Source of the DNA: Patellaria atrata CBS 101060
Lineage: Eukaryota; Ascomycota; Dothideomycetes; Patellariales; Patellariaceae
Reading direction: 5' to 3'
DNA: 64,000 nucleotides
NCBI GenBank assembly: GCA_010093705.1
Contig: MU006112.1
Span: 248,001-312,000, forward strand
Positions 34,426-46,236 of this stretch are shown one piece after another. Under the pieces are notes generated by a model that saw nothing but the letters and a program-made list of their open reading frames with translations, did not search any database and was not told the DNA's origin. Both the position numbers and the translations under genes were made by a program. How positions within the stretch are numbered: position 1 is the stretch's first letter; every line of letters begins with the position of its first letter.

Positions 34426-35533
34426 ATGGCTTCCAACGAATATGGCTTGATAGAGCAATCCGACGAAGGTGCGCAAACAACCCCAGACCCTGGGGATTCC
34501 ACCATGAAGTGCACAGCTAATTGAAATAGATGCACTGCACAAATCTCGTCTACTATCCGTGGAACAAAAACCTTTTGCGCGAGTAACGAAACGCTTACTG
34601 GGCGAAGGCTCACTAATCTCCCAACCGCCAACTTCTCTACCAACACCACCACCAGATGCATCTGCAGCCGACGAGGAGGCAGCAGCCAGAGAGAGCGAGC
34701 GCCAAAAACAAGCAGAGAAGCGCAAACAATGGCGTGAAGACGTCATTCTAGATTTCGCCGCGCTAGAAGCTAGCATTGTCCGAATACAATTCTTACAAAA
34801 CAGTAACGAAAAGGAGCGGGAAAGATATGCGGCCGAAAAGATCAAGATCCTAGAAACGGCACAGGCAATACGTGATAATACCGCGGAGCTAAGAATACAG
34901 CTCGAGGAGGCGCAAAAGATGCTGGCTTTACGCAAGACTTATGATGAACTGGCAGAGAAGATCACAAGCAACCGGATGTTGCGGCCGCGGGAGGATCAGC
35001 ATGCGCAATTAGAGAAGTTAAATGCAGAGATTGCGGAGTTGGAGCAGGAGAGCCTGGACTACAAACATACATGGGCGGAAAGGAGGGAACAGTTCGAAAG
35101 AATCGTGGGAGAAGGCAAGCAGATGCTTAGATTAATCAGAGATGAAAAGGAAGAAGCGGAGCGGAAAGAAGGCATGGAAGGTGCTGATGATGGTGACGAT
35201 GGAGAGGGTAGTACTATGAGAGGAGAACCAAGTTTAGGCGGTACACCAAGACCGGACGGAGAATCTACACCGATGCATATTGGGCATGAAGGAGATACTC
35301 AGTTACGACTAGGAGTTCAGCACGGAGATCGATTAGCGCCGATATCTGCTTCTCCTTCGAGGTCCCATAGCAGAGCAGGCTCGCCAGGGCTGCAAGGGAG
35401 GAAGGATCATGATGTTGAGATGACAGAGTCTAATGGAAACACTCAACGCGAGCCTGAAGATGACTTATCTGAAATCGAGGAAGGGGAAATGGGAGAGGAT
35501 AGCCCAATCGTAGACAAGATGGACGAAACTTGA
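34426..35533 (+). CDS. THO complex subunit 7
   Basis: The THO complex couples RNA polymerase II elongation with mRNP packaging and export. Two exons (34426-34468, 34530-35533) give 348 residues. The junction restores QSDEDALHKSRLLSVEQKPF. The conserved THOC7 core covers about residues 15-215: RVTKRLLGEG, a long Glu/Lys/Arg coiled coil, then MLRPREDQHAQLEKLN and WAERREQFERIV. The C-terminal 130 residues are acidic and disordered, with Ser/Gly-rich and Glu-rich stretches (SEIEEGEMGED). The first exon is short and would be missed if the frame beginning at 34559 were taken as the whole gene. Confidence 0.9.
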
Positions 35534-35655
35534 GGCTAGTTGGTCCCAAAGTATAGAAAAGGGGTATGTAAAGGACTTGAGCATAGTATTACTAAGTTAC
35601 TATACAATCACATCCTCAACAGATATCTTCATTCTCCTGGGAAACCGGCGTGAAC

Positions 35656-36107
35656 TCAGGAGGCTTCTCTCATAGCCTCCAAGCCTTTTGCAACTGCCTC
35701 ATGTGCTTTGGTGACTTCCTCTGTAGACGCCTCGCCCCCAGCTTCCTTATTCTTCTCCTAGTAGTCATTAAATTTTACTTGAGATCATAGAAATCATGCC
35801 CTTACCAGCTGCTCATTCAAATTTTCAACGGCGGTTTTAATCTTTTCTTTCAAGGTTGGGAAAACCTGTTTGGTCTCTTCCAAAGCTTTCCTCTGCTGCC
35901 AATGAGTCTACAAGCCTACTTCACCGGTATTAGATGCTATCGCACCTCTTGATTCAGTATATACTCAGCATTTTCATCATTGCTGCCCGACTCAAGTTTC
36001 TGAATGCGAGCCTGTTGCTGTTCGAGCTCTTTGTGATAACTAGCCTCTTCCTTGACTAAGCGCAACAGAGACAAAGTGGTAACTTGGAGTTTCGAAGGAG
36101 GTGCCAT
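35656..36107 (-). CDS. Tubulin-folding cofactor A
   Basis: A beta-tubulin chaperone (TBCA; Rbl2 in yeast). Three exons (35946-36107, 35806-35895, 35656-35757) give 117 residues: MAPPSKLQVTTLSLLRLVKE, then QQQARIQKLES and QRKALEETKQVFPTLKEKI, ending in a Glu/Ala/Lys helix. It is a three-helix bundle protein of the expected length. An alternative acceptor 12 nt earlier at the first intron is possible, but the chosen one gives the better match (EYILNQE-QRKALEETK). It is divergent from MCM4, 253 bp apart. Confidence 0.9.
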
Positions 36108-36250
36108 GTTTTAAAGTTTTCGAAATGCGTTTTGCAAAGAAAGCAAGAAAACATCATGGCTAGAATGTGTATGCCTGATAGCTTCTGATACTGTTATATT
36201 TAGCTAAGCCTAATCAGTAATAATTATTAGACCCTTGGCAAAGCACGCGC

Positions 36251-36276
36251 TGACGCGCGAAGGGGATCGCGTCTCC
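36251..36276. promoter_or_regulatory. MCB/MBF-like element upstream of MCM4
   Basis: The plus strand reads TGACGCGCGAAGGGGATCGC followed by GTCTCC, 85-110 bp before the MCM4 start. The ACGCG cores resemble MluI cell-cycle box halves. The same arrangement occurs before MSH2. It lies in the 253-bp gap shared with the divergent tubulin cofactor A gene. Confidence 0.6.
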
Positions 36277-36360
36277 TCAACTTTTCTTAACCTCCTGATA
36301 CCCCTCTACCTCTACACAATAAACACCGCTTTTTTCTCTAAGTTCATCTAAGACAATATC

Positions 36361-39300
36361 ATGTCTTCTCCCGCTTCGAGGCGCTCTCAGCGCAACTCAG
36401 CAACGCCTAGAAGAAATCCACTGTCATCCCAAGCTCCACAGTCCAGTCCTGCAGGTGCCGACCAGCAGTTACGGTTTGAAGCCTCTCAAGCTTCAGGTCA
36501 TGGGGGTTCGCAAGCAACGCCTATTGCGTCTAGATTGCGACAAAATATTGCATCTTCTTCGCCGCTGTTCTTCAATTCTTCGCCAGCTAATGGGTCTGGA
36601 GCGGCGAATGGTGCTCCACCGAGCTCTCCCCTAAGACAGAGATCAGACGTTACGGACGGGGACAGGACCCCCAGAGCTTCTGAGCAACAACATATTGGAG
36701 GTTTGTAAGACCACCTCCTACTGAGCAAGTTAACTGACCCTTTTGCAGATTCTTCACCTATTCGCTATGCCTCAAGTTCTAGTCCTACAAGGGCGGTAAA
36801 TGCTCAAAGATCCACAAATCTGCACAGCAGCAGCAGCAATCTTTTCGTCCGATCTAGTTTATCAGATGCTCCAGGAACAGCTGCTCGTAACCGACGTAGC
36901 GATATCAATTCGGATCTATTGGGTTCGGGCAATCGCAGACGCCGCGTGTTCGTCGACGAAAATGGAATGGCCGTTGGATCTGAGGCCCCTGGATCTGATG
37001 CTGCAACATTTTCGAACCTCAATCCCAATACCTCGGATGCAGATGTTCTTGGTGGCGAGTCAACTCGAGTTATTTGGGGAACTAATGTCTCGATCATGGA
37101 TTCACTTTCGGCAATGAAGGAGTTTCTCTTCAACTATCAGCGAAAATATCGTTTAATCGTGGATGGTGAGCTCCAAGAGAATCAACGTCTATCACAAGGT
37201 CATCCCGGTAACACGAAAGAATATGTGGAAATGCTGAAAACTATGTTGGATCTCGGCACCACGTCTCTGAATCTTGATCTCAAAAATCTCAGATCATATC
37301 CTCCAACCGTCAAACTATGGCATCAGCTGCAATCGTTTCCCAACGAAATCATCCCAATCATGGATGTGGCTCTCAAAGACGTGATCATTGAACTAGCAGA
37401 AAAACGTATGCATGAAATGAGAGTACAGCAGCAGCAACAAGCGCAACGGCCGAGCAGAACAAGAGATTCCAGCTCTTTACCTCCAATGCCGAGTTCAGAA
37501 GCTGGAACCCCCGGGGGGCCAGCAGCTGCAGCAGCTATTGATATACCGAATCTAATACAGGAAGTGGATAGCAAGATATTCAGGGTAAGGCCTTTTGGCC
37601 TCGATAAGACAATTAACTTACGCGATTTGAACCCTAATGGTAAGTAATCCCTTCCTTGACTTTGGATAATTTCTAACGTCTTTACTAGACATGGACAAGC
37701 TGGTCAGTATCAAAGGGTTGGTTATCCGCACCACTCCAATCATTCCAGACATGAAAGACGCTTTCTTCCGTTGTTCAGTGTGTAATCACACCGTAAAAGT
37801 GGATATTGATAGAGGCAAGATTGCTGAGCCCACAACGTGTCCCCGTCCGGTCTGTGCATCAGCGAACTCGATGCAGATCGTGCACAACCGATCTGGCTTT
37901 GCCGATAAACAAGTCATCAAACTCCAAGAGACTCCAGATAGCGTTCCTGACGGCCAGACTCCTCATTCAGTCTCACTTTGCTCCTATGATGAGCTTGTAG
38001 ACGTTTGTAAAGCAGGTGACAGAGTTGAGATCACCGGAATTTTTAAGTGTGACCAAGTTCGGGTTAATCCCCGCCAACGTTCAGTCAAGAACGTCTTCAA
38101 GACATATGTTGATTGCCTTCATATCCAGAAAGTTGACAAGAGGAGAATGGGCATTGATGCTTCAACACTCGAGGAAGAACTATCTGAGCAGGTGGCGGGC
38201 GAAATTGAGGAGAAACGCAGAGTTAGTGAAGAGGAGGAAGCTATAATTAAGGAAACAGCACAGCGCTCAGATGTGTATGAGCTCCTATCCCGTTCGCTTG
38301 CACCCAGCATTTACGAAATGGATGATGTCAAGAAAGGTATTCTCCTACAATTGTTCGGTGGTACCAATAAATCCTTCGAAAAGGGTGGAAGTCCGAGGTA
38401 TAGGGGCGACATCAATGTCCTGCTATGTGGCGATCCCTCAACTTCCAAATCTCAACTGCTGCAATATGTCCACAAGATTGCTCCTCGTGGTATATACACA
38501 AGCGGCAAAGGTTCTTCAGCTGTAGGTCTTACAGCATATGTAACTCGGGATCCAGAGACTCGGCAGCTCGTGCTCGAATCTGGTGCTCTAGTACTGTCAG
38601 ATGGAGGTGTCTGTTGTATCGACGAGTTCGATAAGATGAACGATTCGACTCGATCCGTCCTGCACGAAGTGATGGAACAGCAGACGGTGTCAATTGCGAA
38701 AGCTGGAATCATCACGACTCTCAACGCTAGGACGAGCATTCTTGCCTCTGCAAATCCCATAGGGAGCAAGTATAATCCTAATCTTCCAGTCCCGCAAAAT
38801 ATTGATCTCCCACCTACCCTGCTCTCTCGTTTCGATCTCGTATATCTCGTTCTCGATCGCATTGACGAGCAGAATGATCGACGATTAGCGCGACATCTTG
38901 TAGGCATGTATCTTGAGGATACACCGGAGAATGCGAGCGCATCGGAAGTATTGGTAAGTCTCTTTGTTTCAGCTATAAGTCCATAGGTTTAAAACTAACA
39001 GCGTTCCTTACAGCCCCTAGAATTCCTCACGGCGTATATCTCCTATGCTCGCGCGAATATCCAGCCTAAGCTTACCCAAGCTGCATCTAATACTCTTGTA
39101 GAAGCGTATGTCGCAATGCGCAAACTAGGTGAAGACGTACGCGCAGCAGAGCGTCGCATTACCGCTACTACTAGACAACTTGAATCAATGATTCGCCTAG
39201 CAGAAGCACACGCAAAAATGCGACTCTCCGAAATAGTAGAGGCGTCCGATGTCGAGGAAGCTGTACGTCTTATCAAGAGCGCTCTCAAACAGTCTGCCAC

Positions 39301-39601
39301 AGATGCTCGAACAGGTCTTATTGACATGGGACTCCTGACCGAAGGACAAAGTACCGGTGAAAAGAGAAGGAAGAAGGATCTCATAGACGCAGTTCTACGA
39401 ACGATAGATGAAATGGTGAGTGCAGGTGGTGCGAGTTTGAGGATAGCAGAGATCATTAGAAGGGTGGGTGAGGGTAGTTCGATTGAAGTTGAAGGGAACG
39501 AAGTTCAGGACGCATTGAGGATACTTGAAACGGAAGGAAAGGTGGTAATCAGTGGAGAAGGAGGTAGGAGAACCGTCAGGAGAGTTACTGGCGTAGTTTG
39601 A
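36361..39601 (+). CDS. MCM4: DNA replication licensing factor MCM4
   Basis: A subunit of the MCM2-7 replicative helicase. Four exons (36361-36700, 36749-37639, 37689-38953, 39014-39601) give 1027 residues. The N-terminus (1 to about 190) is a Ser/Thr/Pro-rich tail with many SP/TP sites, the known target of Cdc7 and CDK. Then come the MCM N-terminal domain, a zinc motif (CSVC and CPRPVC) and the AAA+ core: Walker [28 protein letters not shown], Walker [10 protein letters not shown] and arginine finger [22 protein letters not shown] and the C-terminal winged-helix region fit MCM4 rather than other MCMs. It is followed at 372 bp by MSH2 in the same orientation. Confidence 0.96.
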
Positions 39602-39882
39602 GCTGTTCATGTCCAAAGTCATGAGTGATGTTGTATGTTGACGGCATTTTAATGTACAGTAGGAAAAAGGATTCTCAATGGGGTCATGGTGGGACTCATG
39701 GGGTACCCGCAGGTCGGCTCACATCTTGCATATACCATTTATCGTTCTGTCAAAACTGAATCAGTAATCTGCATATCAAGTTCTTCAAGATAATGTACAA
39801 TTGAGAAATATCCCAAGCGGCCTTGAGACTTACTAAGGGTCAATTTAGATAAGGGGAGCTTATCGTAATCCCGCACGGACCA

Positions 39883-39902
39883 TGACGCGCGAACGCGTCT
39901 CC
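39883..39902. promoter_or_regulatory. MCB/MBF-like element upstream of MSH2
   Basis: TGACGCGCGAACGCGTCTCC on the plus strand, 72-91 bp before the MSH2 start. It contains a perfect MluI box ACGCGT (39893-39898) next to an ACGCG half, and nearly repeats the MCM4 element. The remaining MCM4-MSH2 gap (39602-39973) shows nothing else. Confidence 0.65.
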
Positions 39903-39973
39903 AAAAGTTCACTTCAAAAACTCTACCAGGAGATTGAACGATTCTTGCAACATCTCACTACAACTCTCCAACG

Positions 39974-42833
39974 ATGGCTTCTCGACCGGAACTCAAGGTT
40001 GATGATGAAGTTAGCTTCATCAAATTCTTCAGGAATCTTCCCCAAAAGACTGATGATACTGTTCGAATTTTCTTCCGTGGCGACTACTATACTGCACATG
40101 GCGAAGATGCCACTCTCATTGCGAGAACTGTAAGAATTGCTAAGATAATCATAATACCATAGATACTAACATCATTAGGTCTATAGGAGTACTTCCGTCC
40201 TCCGTCAATTGGGCCGCAATCCTACCCTTGAATCCGTTACCATGACCATAACCGTCTTCCGAAACTTCCTCCGGGAAGCCCTCTTCAGGCTAGGAAAGAG
40301 GGTAGAGATATGGGAGTCTTCAGGGCGTATGAACTGGAAGGTTACAAAGCAAGCATCTCCTGGAAACCTACAAGATATTGAAGACGAGCTCGGAGGTCAA
40401 CTGGAGTCAGCCCCTATCATCCTTGCGGTCAAAGTAACAGCTAGAGCATCTGAGGCACGGAATGTGGGTGTCTGCTTTGCGGACGCCAGTGTAAGAGAGC
40501 TTGGAGTGAGCGAGTTCTTAGATAACGACTTGTACTCCAACTTCGAGTCTCTCATTATCCAATTAGGCGTTAAAGAGTGTTTGATTCAAACCGAAGGAAA
40601 TAAAAAGGATGTTGAACTCAGTAAACTTAGGACTATTGCAGATAACTGTGGCTGTGCGGTTTCTCAAAGACAAATGGCGGATTTTGGCACCCGTGATATT
40701 GAGCAGGACCTCAGTCGGCTTCTCAGAGATGAACGAGCCGCAGGGACCTTACCACAAACGGATTTGAAGCTAGCTATGGGTTCAGCTGCTGCTCTGATTA
40801 AGTATTTGGGTGTTATGTCAGATCCTTCTAATTTTGGTCAGTATCAGCTATATCAACATGATCTGTCACAGTACATGAAGCTCGACGCAGCAGCACTGAA
40901 GGCTCTAAACATGATGCCTGGACCAAGAGACGGGTCGAAAAATATGAGCCTTTACGGATTGCTGAATCATTGCAAGACCCCAGTGGGGAGTAGATTGCTC
41001 GCGCAGTGGCTAAAGCAGCCGCTAATGGACGTTAATGAAATTCAAAAAAGGCAACAACTCGTTGAGGCGTTTGTTACCGACACGGAGCTGAGACAGACAA
41101 TGCAGGAGGAACATCTAAGATCGATTCCTGATCTATATAGACTAGCAAAAAAGTTTCAACGGAAAGTAGCGAACCTAGAAGACGTCGTTAGAGCTTATCA
41201 AGTTTCGATACGGTTGCCGGGCTTTCTAGGAACATTGGGAGCAGTCATGGATGAGCAGTACAAAGATCCTCTTGATGAAGTATATACTTCGAAACTCAGG
41301 GAATACTCGGACGCGCTTGAAAAACTCCAAGAAATGGTGGAGACAACCGTCGATCTTGATGCACTGGAAAACCACGAGTTCATAATCAAACCCGAGTTTG
41401 ATGAGAGTCTGCGAAGTATACGAAAACGCCTCGATAAGCTCAAGCGCGAGATGGAATCTGAGCATAGAAAAGTGGGGGATGATCTTAATCAAGATATAGA
41501 CAAGAAGTTATTCCTCGAGAATCACAAGGTACACGGTTGGTGTTTCCGGTTAACACGAAATGAAGCATCTTGTATACGGAATAAGAAGCAATATCAAGAA
41601 TGCTCAACACAGAAGAATGGGGTCTTTTTCACAACGTCGACACTTCAATCACTCCGTCGTGAGTTCGATCAGCTTTCCGAGACCTACAACCGCACCCAAT
41701 CTGGCCTCGTCAACGAAGTTGTCCAAGTAGCTGCTTCATATATACCAGTCATTGAGTCCCTTGCTGCCGTTCTCGCACACTTAGACGTCATTGTCTCATT
41801 TGCCCATGTATCTGTACATGCACCGACCGCATATGTCCGTCCGACGATGCACCCGAGAGGCGAAGGGCAAACTATTCTAAAAGAAGCTCGACACCCGTGT
41901 ATGGAGATGCAGGACGACATCAATTTCATCACCAACGATGTCACCCTCACACGCGACGACAGCTCCTTCCTCATCATCACCGGGCCCAACATGGGCGGTA
42001 AGAGCACGTACATCAGACAAATAGGCGTCATAGCTCTCCTGGCCCAAATCGGTTGCTTTGTCCCATGCTCAGAGGCCGAACTCACCATCTTCGACTCCAT
42101 CCTCGCCCGTGTGGGCGCCTCAGACAGCCAGCTCAAGGGCGTCTCGACATTCATGGCCGAAATGCTAGAAACGGCGACGATCCTTAAGACGGCGACGAAA
42201 GAGTCTCTCATCATCATCGACGAACTCGGCCGCGGCACGAGCACCTACGATGGCTTCGGCCTCGCGTGGGCTATCTCCGAATACATCGTTAGGGAGATCG
42301 GTGCCTTTGCCATGTTCGCAACCCATTTTCATGAATTGACCCGCTTGTCTGAGACCTGGCCGCAGGTCAAAAACCTTCATGTCGTCGCGCATATCGAGAG
42401 CTCTTCCGCCCAGTCCGCCGCAGAGGGCCGCGATAAGAGAGACGTCACCCTCCTGTATAAAGTCGAGCCTGGTATCTGCGATCAAAGCTTCGGCATCCAT
42501 GTCGCGGAGCTCGTGCGGTTCCCGCCCAAGGTCGTCAATATGGCGAAGCGGAAGGCGGACGAGCTAGAGGATTTCACGTCGGCTGCGGCGGCGAACACGA
42601 ATAGTGCGAGCGCGGACAGTGGTGCGATGGATATTGCTAAGGTGGAAGGTATCGCGAAGGAGGAGGTCGAGGAGGGGAGTAGACTGTTGAAGGAGGTGCT
42701 GAAGAGGTGGAAGGAGGATGTTGAGAGGGAGGGACTGGGGAAGGAGGAGCAGGTGGCTAGGATGAAGGAGCTCATTATGGGGAATGAGGAGTTGTTACAG
42801 AATCCGTTTTTCAAGCAGGTGCAGGCGTTGTAA
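39974..42833 (+). CDS. MSH2: DNA mismatch repair protein MSH2
   Basis: A MutS homologue that pairs with MSH6 or MSH3 to recognise mismatches. Two exons (39974-40129, 40179-42833) give 936 residues, the usual size. The N-terminal mismatch-recognition domain begins MASRPELKVDDEVSFIKFF. The clamp and lever regions follow. The ATPase has Walker A GPNMGGKSTYIRQ, LARVGASDSQLKGVSTFM, Walker B DELGRGTSTYDGFGLAWAI and the His-switch region ATHFHELT. The C-terminal helix-turn-helix dimerisation part is present. GC content and codon use shift upward in the last 900 bp of the exon, without any break. Confidence 0.97.
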
Positions 42834-42995
42834 GATTGTACTGTACAGCTACTGTAGCTTTGGCGTTGATGTTGTGGTAACCTTAAGGTATGTTTTCTGT
42901 TCTATAGGTTGGGCGGCGTGTACCATTATATTAGTATATTCAAAAGCGTAGCATAGGGTATAGTAAGCGGAACGGTAGAAATACACAATATCTGA

Positions 42996-45900
42996 CTATG
43001 TCTTCTTCATCATTCCATCGGCATTTCCCTTGAGATCGCCTACCCCTTTCTCCTCCCCCCATCCTACAAGCACAGCATCCTTATGCCGTCTCCTAACCAA
43101 CACCCACTCCCTCCCCAACCACGCCACGCCCAGCATTGCCCCCGGTCCAGCCAGCAGACCCACAACCACCGCCCGGACGACCAAAGTGCCCCATCCCGCC
43201 TGCACCATCCCCGCCCTCCGCAAATCGTAAAAGAGATACACAATCCACAGCGCAGCGGCAGCGAAAAGGAAAATATAATCCCACTGCACCGTCGCCGTGC
43301 AGTTCTCTGCCCAGGAATGGGTTTCCGGCTCCCGCCAATACGGCACGAAGATCTGCGCCATGCTGAAGGGGGCGAGGAAAAGCGTTGAGAGCCACGTGAG
43401 CGCGGAGGAAACGACGCATGCGCCGACGGTGACGAAGAGCCAGGGTACGTCTCTCCTCGGCGCTGTTTTGCGGTCCTGGCCTACCGTGTCTGGAGACAGT
43501 CCTGAGCGAGCGATGGCGATTTGTAACACGGGGACGAAGAGGGGGAAGAGCTGCCACCAGGCGCTGGAGGTGAGACGGGATGAGAAGGATGGGTGAAAGT
43601 GGGAGAGGTAGTGCGGGGTGAAGAAGCAGAGGAGGGTGGGGAGGATGGAGCGCGTGTATTTGAGGTTCGTGAGACGCTGGTCTGAGGCTATGTAGTTAGC
43701 GGGTTGGGACGTGAGGTAGTGGGTGTAAAAGTAAATGGGGCCGAGTTTGCCGATTCCAAGGAGTTGGCCGGGCAACGCGATTAAGATGGGACTGGAGAGG
43801 AATCAGTTGGGGTATCTGCAGAGGGATTATGAGAGGAAAGGAGGGAACTTACAATTGGACCAAAGTGAGTACATTTGCGCGACGAACTGATTCAGTGAGC
43901 ATGATGGCATAAACGACACCAAAGTCGGCGATGAAGACGAGCATCTGCCACCAGCCTTTTGGGTCTATTTCGCAGATCCACACTCCGAAGAAGACAACGA
44001 TGGGGCGCCATATATCGTCGAGCCACTTCCATCCGAACAAGGAATCGGGTATTTGGATTGTTTTGCCATTTTCCGAGATGAAGCCCGTTTGGATCTGCTC
44101 GTTGACTGTGGGAAACCCCACTGCTGCTGCTTGGTTCATACGGTCTGTACAAAGTACGGCAAGAGCGAGGAGTGGAAGTGCGAACAATGCTCTTCTCCAG
44201 ATGCTTTCCTTATTCCCAATTCCTTGGCTCTCGTTGTAAGGTACAGTGCATGACAATGATCTTGCTGGCGGAGGGAGATAGTCTAGTTTCCCAGCGTTGA
44301 CAAAGCTGTCTGTCTGCATATCTAGTACCAAATCTGCGGCTATAGGAATGAAATACTTGATTGTGATTCTTTCTGCAGTACCTGATAATGCTTGTAGGCG
44401 GGCAACTGAATGAGCATACTTAGCTTGAGCTTCCGTTCTCGTGGACACTGCCCTCTGATAGCCTTGTAGTGTGTTCGTGATATCAGATGATGAGGGGTTG
44501 AATGTTCTATCCTGCAGACGTTTGAGAGCGTTTGCCAATGCAGCCACTGACTCGATGGCCTGATGACCCCCCACACCTGCATTTGGAGTGAACTTCAAAA
44601 CATCAGCATTGGTATTCTTGCAGGTGTTTCTTTTTGAGACTGAGCAATGGGAGTGGTGCGAGCCATGAAATTAAACTCCATCACTCACCTTATGGGCGCT
44701 GTCTCCAGCACACACAAATCGACCCCAAGTCCATCTCTCAAAGTTGGCTTCTTCAGTTGCTGTAAGGGTGTAGAACTGTCGATTCCTCCACACATCTGAA
44801 AAGGTTACACTTCTATTCGGGAATAGTCCTAAGTTACCATGCTTTTCCGCAAAAGCTTTGGCGTCTGATTTTGTGAATCGGGGGATCTCGTCTACGCTGT
44901 AGACCCTGTCCATTTGCTCAAACAGAAAGAAATACGTCTTTCCCTTGCCGGCAATAAACATTAACGATTTTCCCTGTGCATAAACGACATCATACATCCC
45001 TTCCTCGACTTGCTTAACTGGAGTAGAAAAGCCGAAGAGACACTTGAACTCGGTGGTTAAGGCAACCCTGTCCTTCAAAGGGATTGCTCCTGGCTCTTGT
45101 TCATCTGCCATTCGCCACATCTCTTCTCGAATTTTGCTGCGCACACCATCAGCGCCAACGACAATGGATCCGTGGTATGAGGTCCCGTCGGTACAGTAGA
45201 CGGTTATCCCGTCGAGAAGGTGGTCAACATGGGTTACTTTCTTATTGCAATAAATTCGATTTCTTTCGCGAACGTGCTTGTGAAGTGCTTGGAGCACGAG
45301 CTGTCTGTCCAGGAATGCACCTTCATACCTATCGTTGTAAGTATTTTGTAGGAAAGAGAGTGTGGAAGTACTATATCCCTACCCATGCCTAGATTCAGAA
45401 TCGTGTCAGCACAAATAAGTCAGCGGTCTTTAGGCTATGAAATTGAAATACAGAGACTACAGAAGTTAATGCTAATTGAGGTCATACAGAACCCATCATT
45501 CACACCTAAACGGCGCGGAGCTGAGTACACGAACAAGCATGTAAACTAAATAACGATGACATAGAAACCGCAAAATAGACTTCAGCTCTTTTCTGACGTA
45601 CCTGATACCTAACATTGAAGGAGTATCATTCCTAGGGTGAATGACATCTCCTCTTTCATTATGACCAGCATGATTGGTAAGTGGAGCTACATGGGCCAAT
45701 ATATCATCATAGCAACCGAGTTGATCAAGGATCCGGCTTCCATTCGGTGCCATCCCAATTGAAGCACCGAGTTGGGGAGCAATTTCGGATCGCCCCTCCA
45801 ACAGGATGTAATCGATAGACGCATGCTGAAGTGCATTTGCGAGAGCTTTAACGGTTGTGTGTTAGCAATTACGATAGACAAAAAATGAACCAAAGCACAC

Positions 45901-46236
45901 ATATCCCCTCTTCGTGACATTCCGCGCCTACTGTACGCTTGTTCTCAGTGTGATTTCAACTCCCTGTATGGACACGTTGAAAACGTGTGGTAGACGCCCA
46001 ACCGGATGTATGACCTGACCATACAGTTGACGCGTTTTAGCTGAGAATGGAGGTAGCAACCTGCAAGTACTTATTTTACAAGAGTACAAAGACTGATGAA
46101 TGCCAACCGTCATGGGGCAGGTGATAGAGAACAGTTGTGGGAGATGAAAAGAGGACGTGGAGTACATACTCAGACCTGCAATGCCACCGCCACAAATAAT
46201 GATACGAAAAACAGAAGAATTCGCAGACTGCTCCAT
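42996..46236 (-). CDS. FAD-dependent monooxygenase fused to a C-terminal polytopic membrane domain
   Basis: Five exons (46170-46236, 45602-45845, 44689-45328, 43853-44592, 42996-43791) give 828 residues. Residues 1 to about 400 are a flavin monooxygenase of the PaxM/salicylate-hydroxylase type: [16 protein letters not shown] (dinucleotide fold), [30 protein letters not shown] (DG motif) and CAGDSAHK (GD motif). From about 450 to 828 there are about eight hydrophobic helices, starting [14 protein letters not shown]. Such fusions occur in fungal genomes. Some membrane partners of these oxidases are terpene cyclases, so epoxidation followed by cyclisation is possible here, but I cannot prove homology by eye. 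Introns 1 and 2 are long (324 and 273 bp). It converges on MSH2. A glycosyltransferase lies upstream in the same orientation. Confidence 0.82.

Noticed and set aside
43030-43557. Several overlapping plus and minus frames within the monooxygenase last exon
   Set aside because: They are shadows of a GC-rich exon that encodes clear membrane helices in the true frame.
45928-46169. Read-through of the first monooxygenase exon into the intron
   Set aside because: The encoded peptide does not match the flavin-binding fold. Splicing directly to 45845 restores [16 protein letters not shown] with correct phase.
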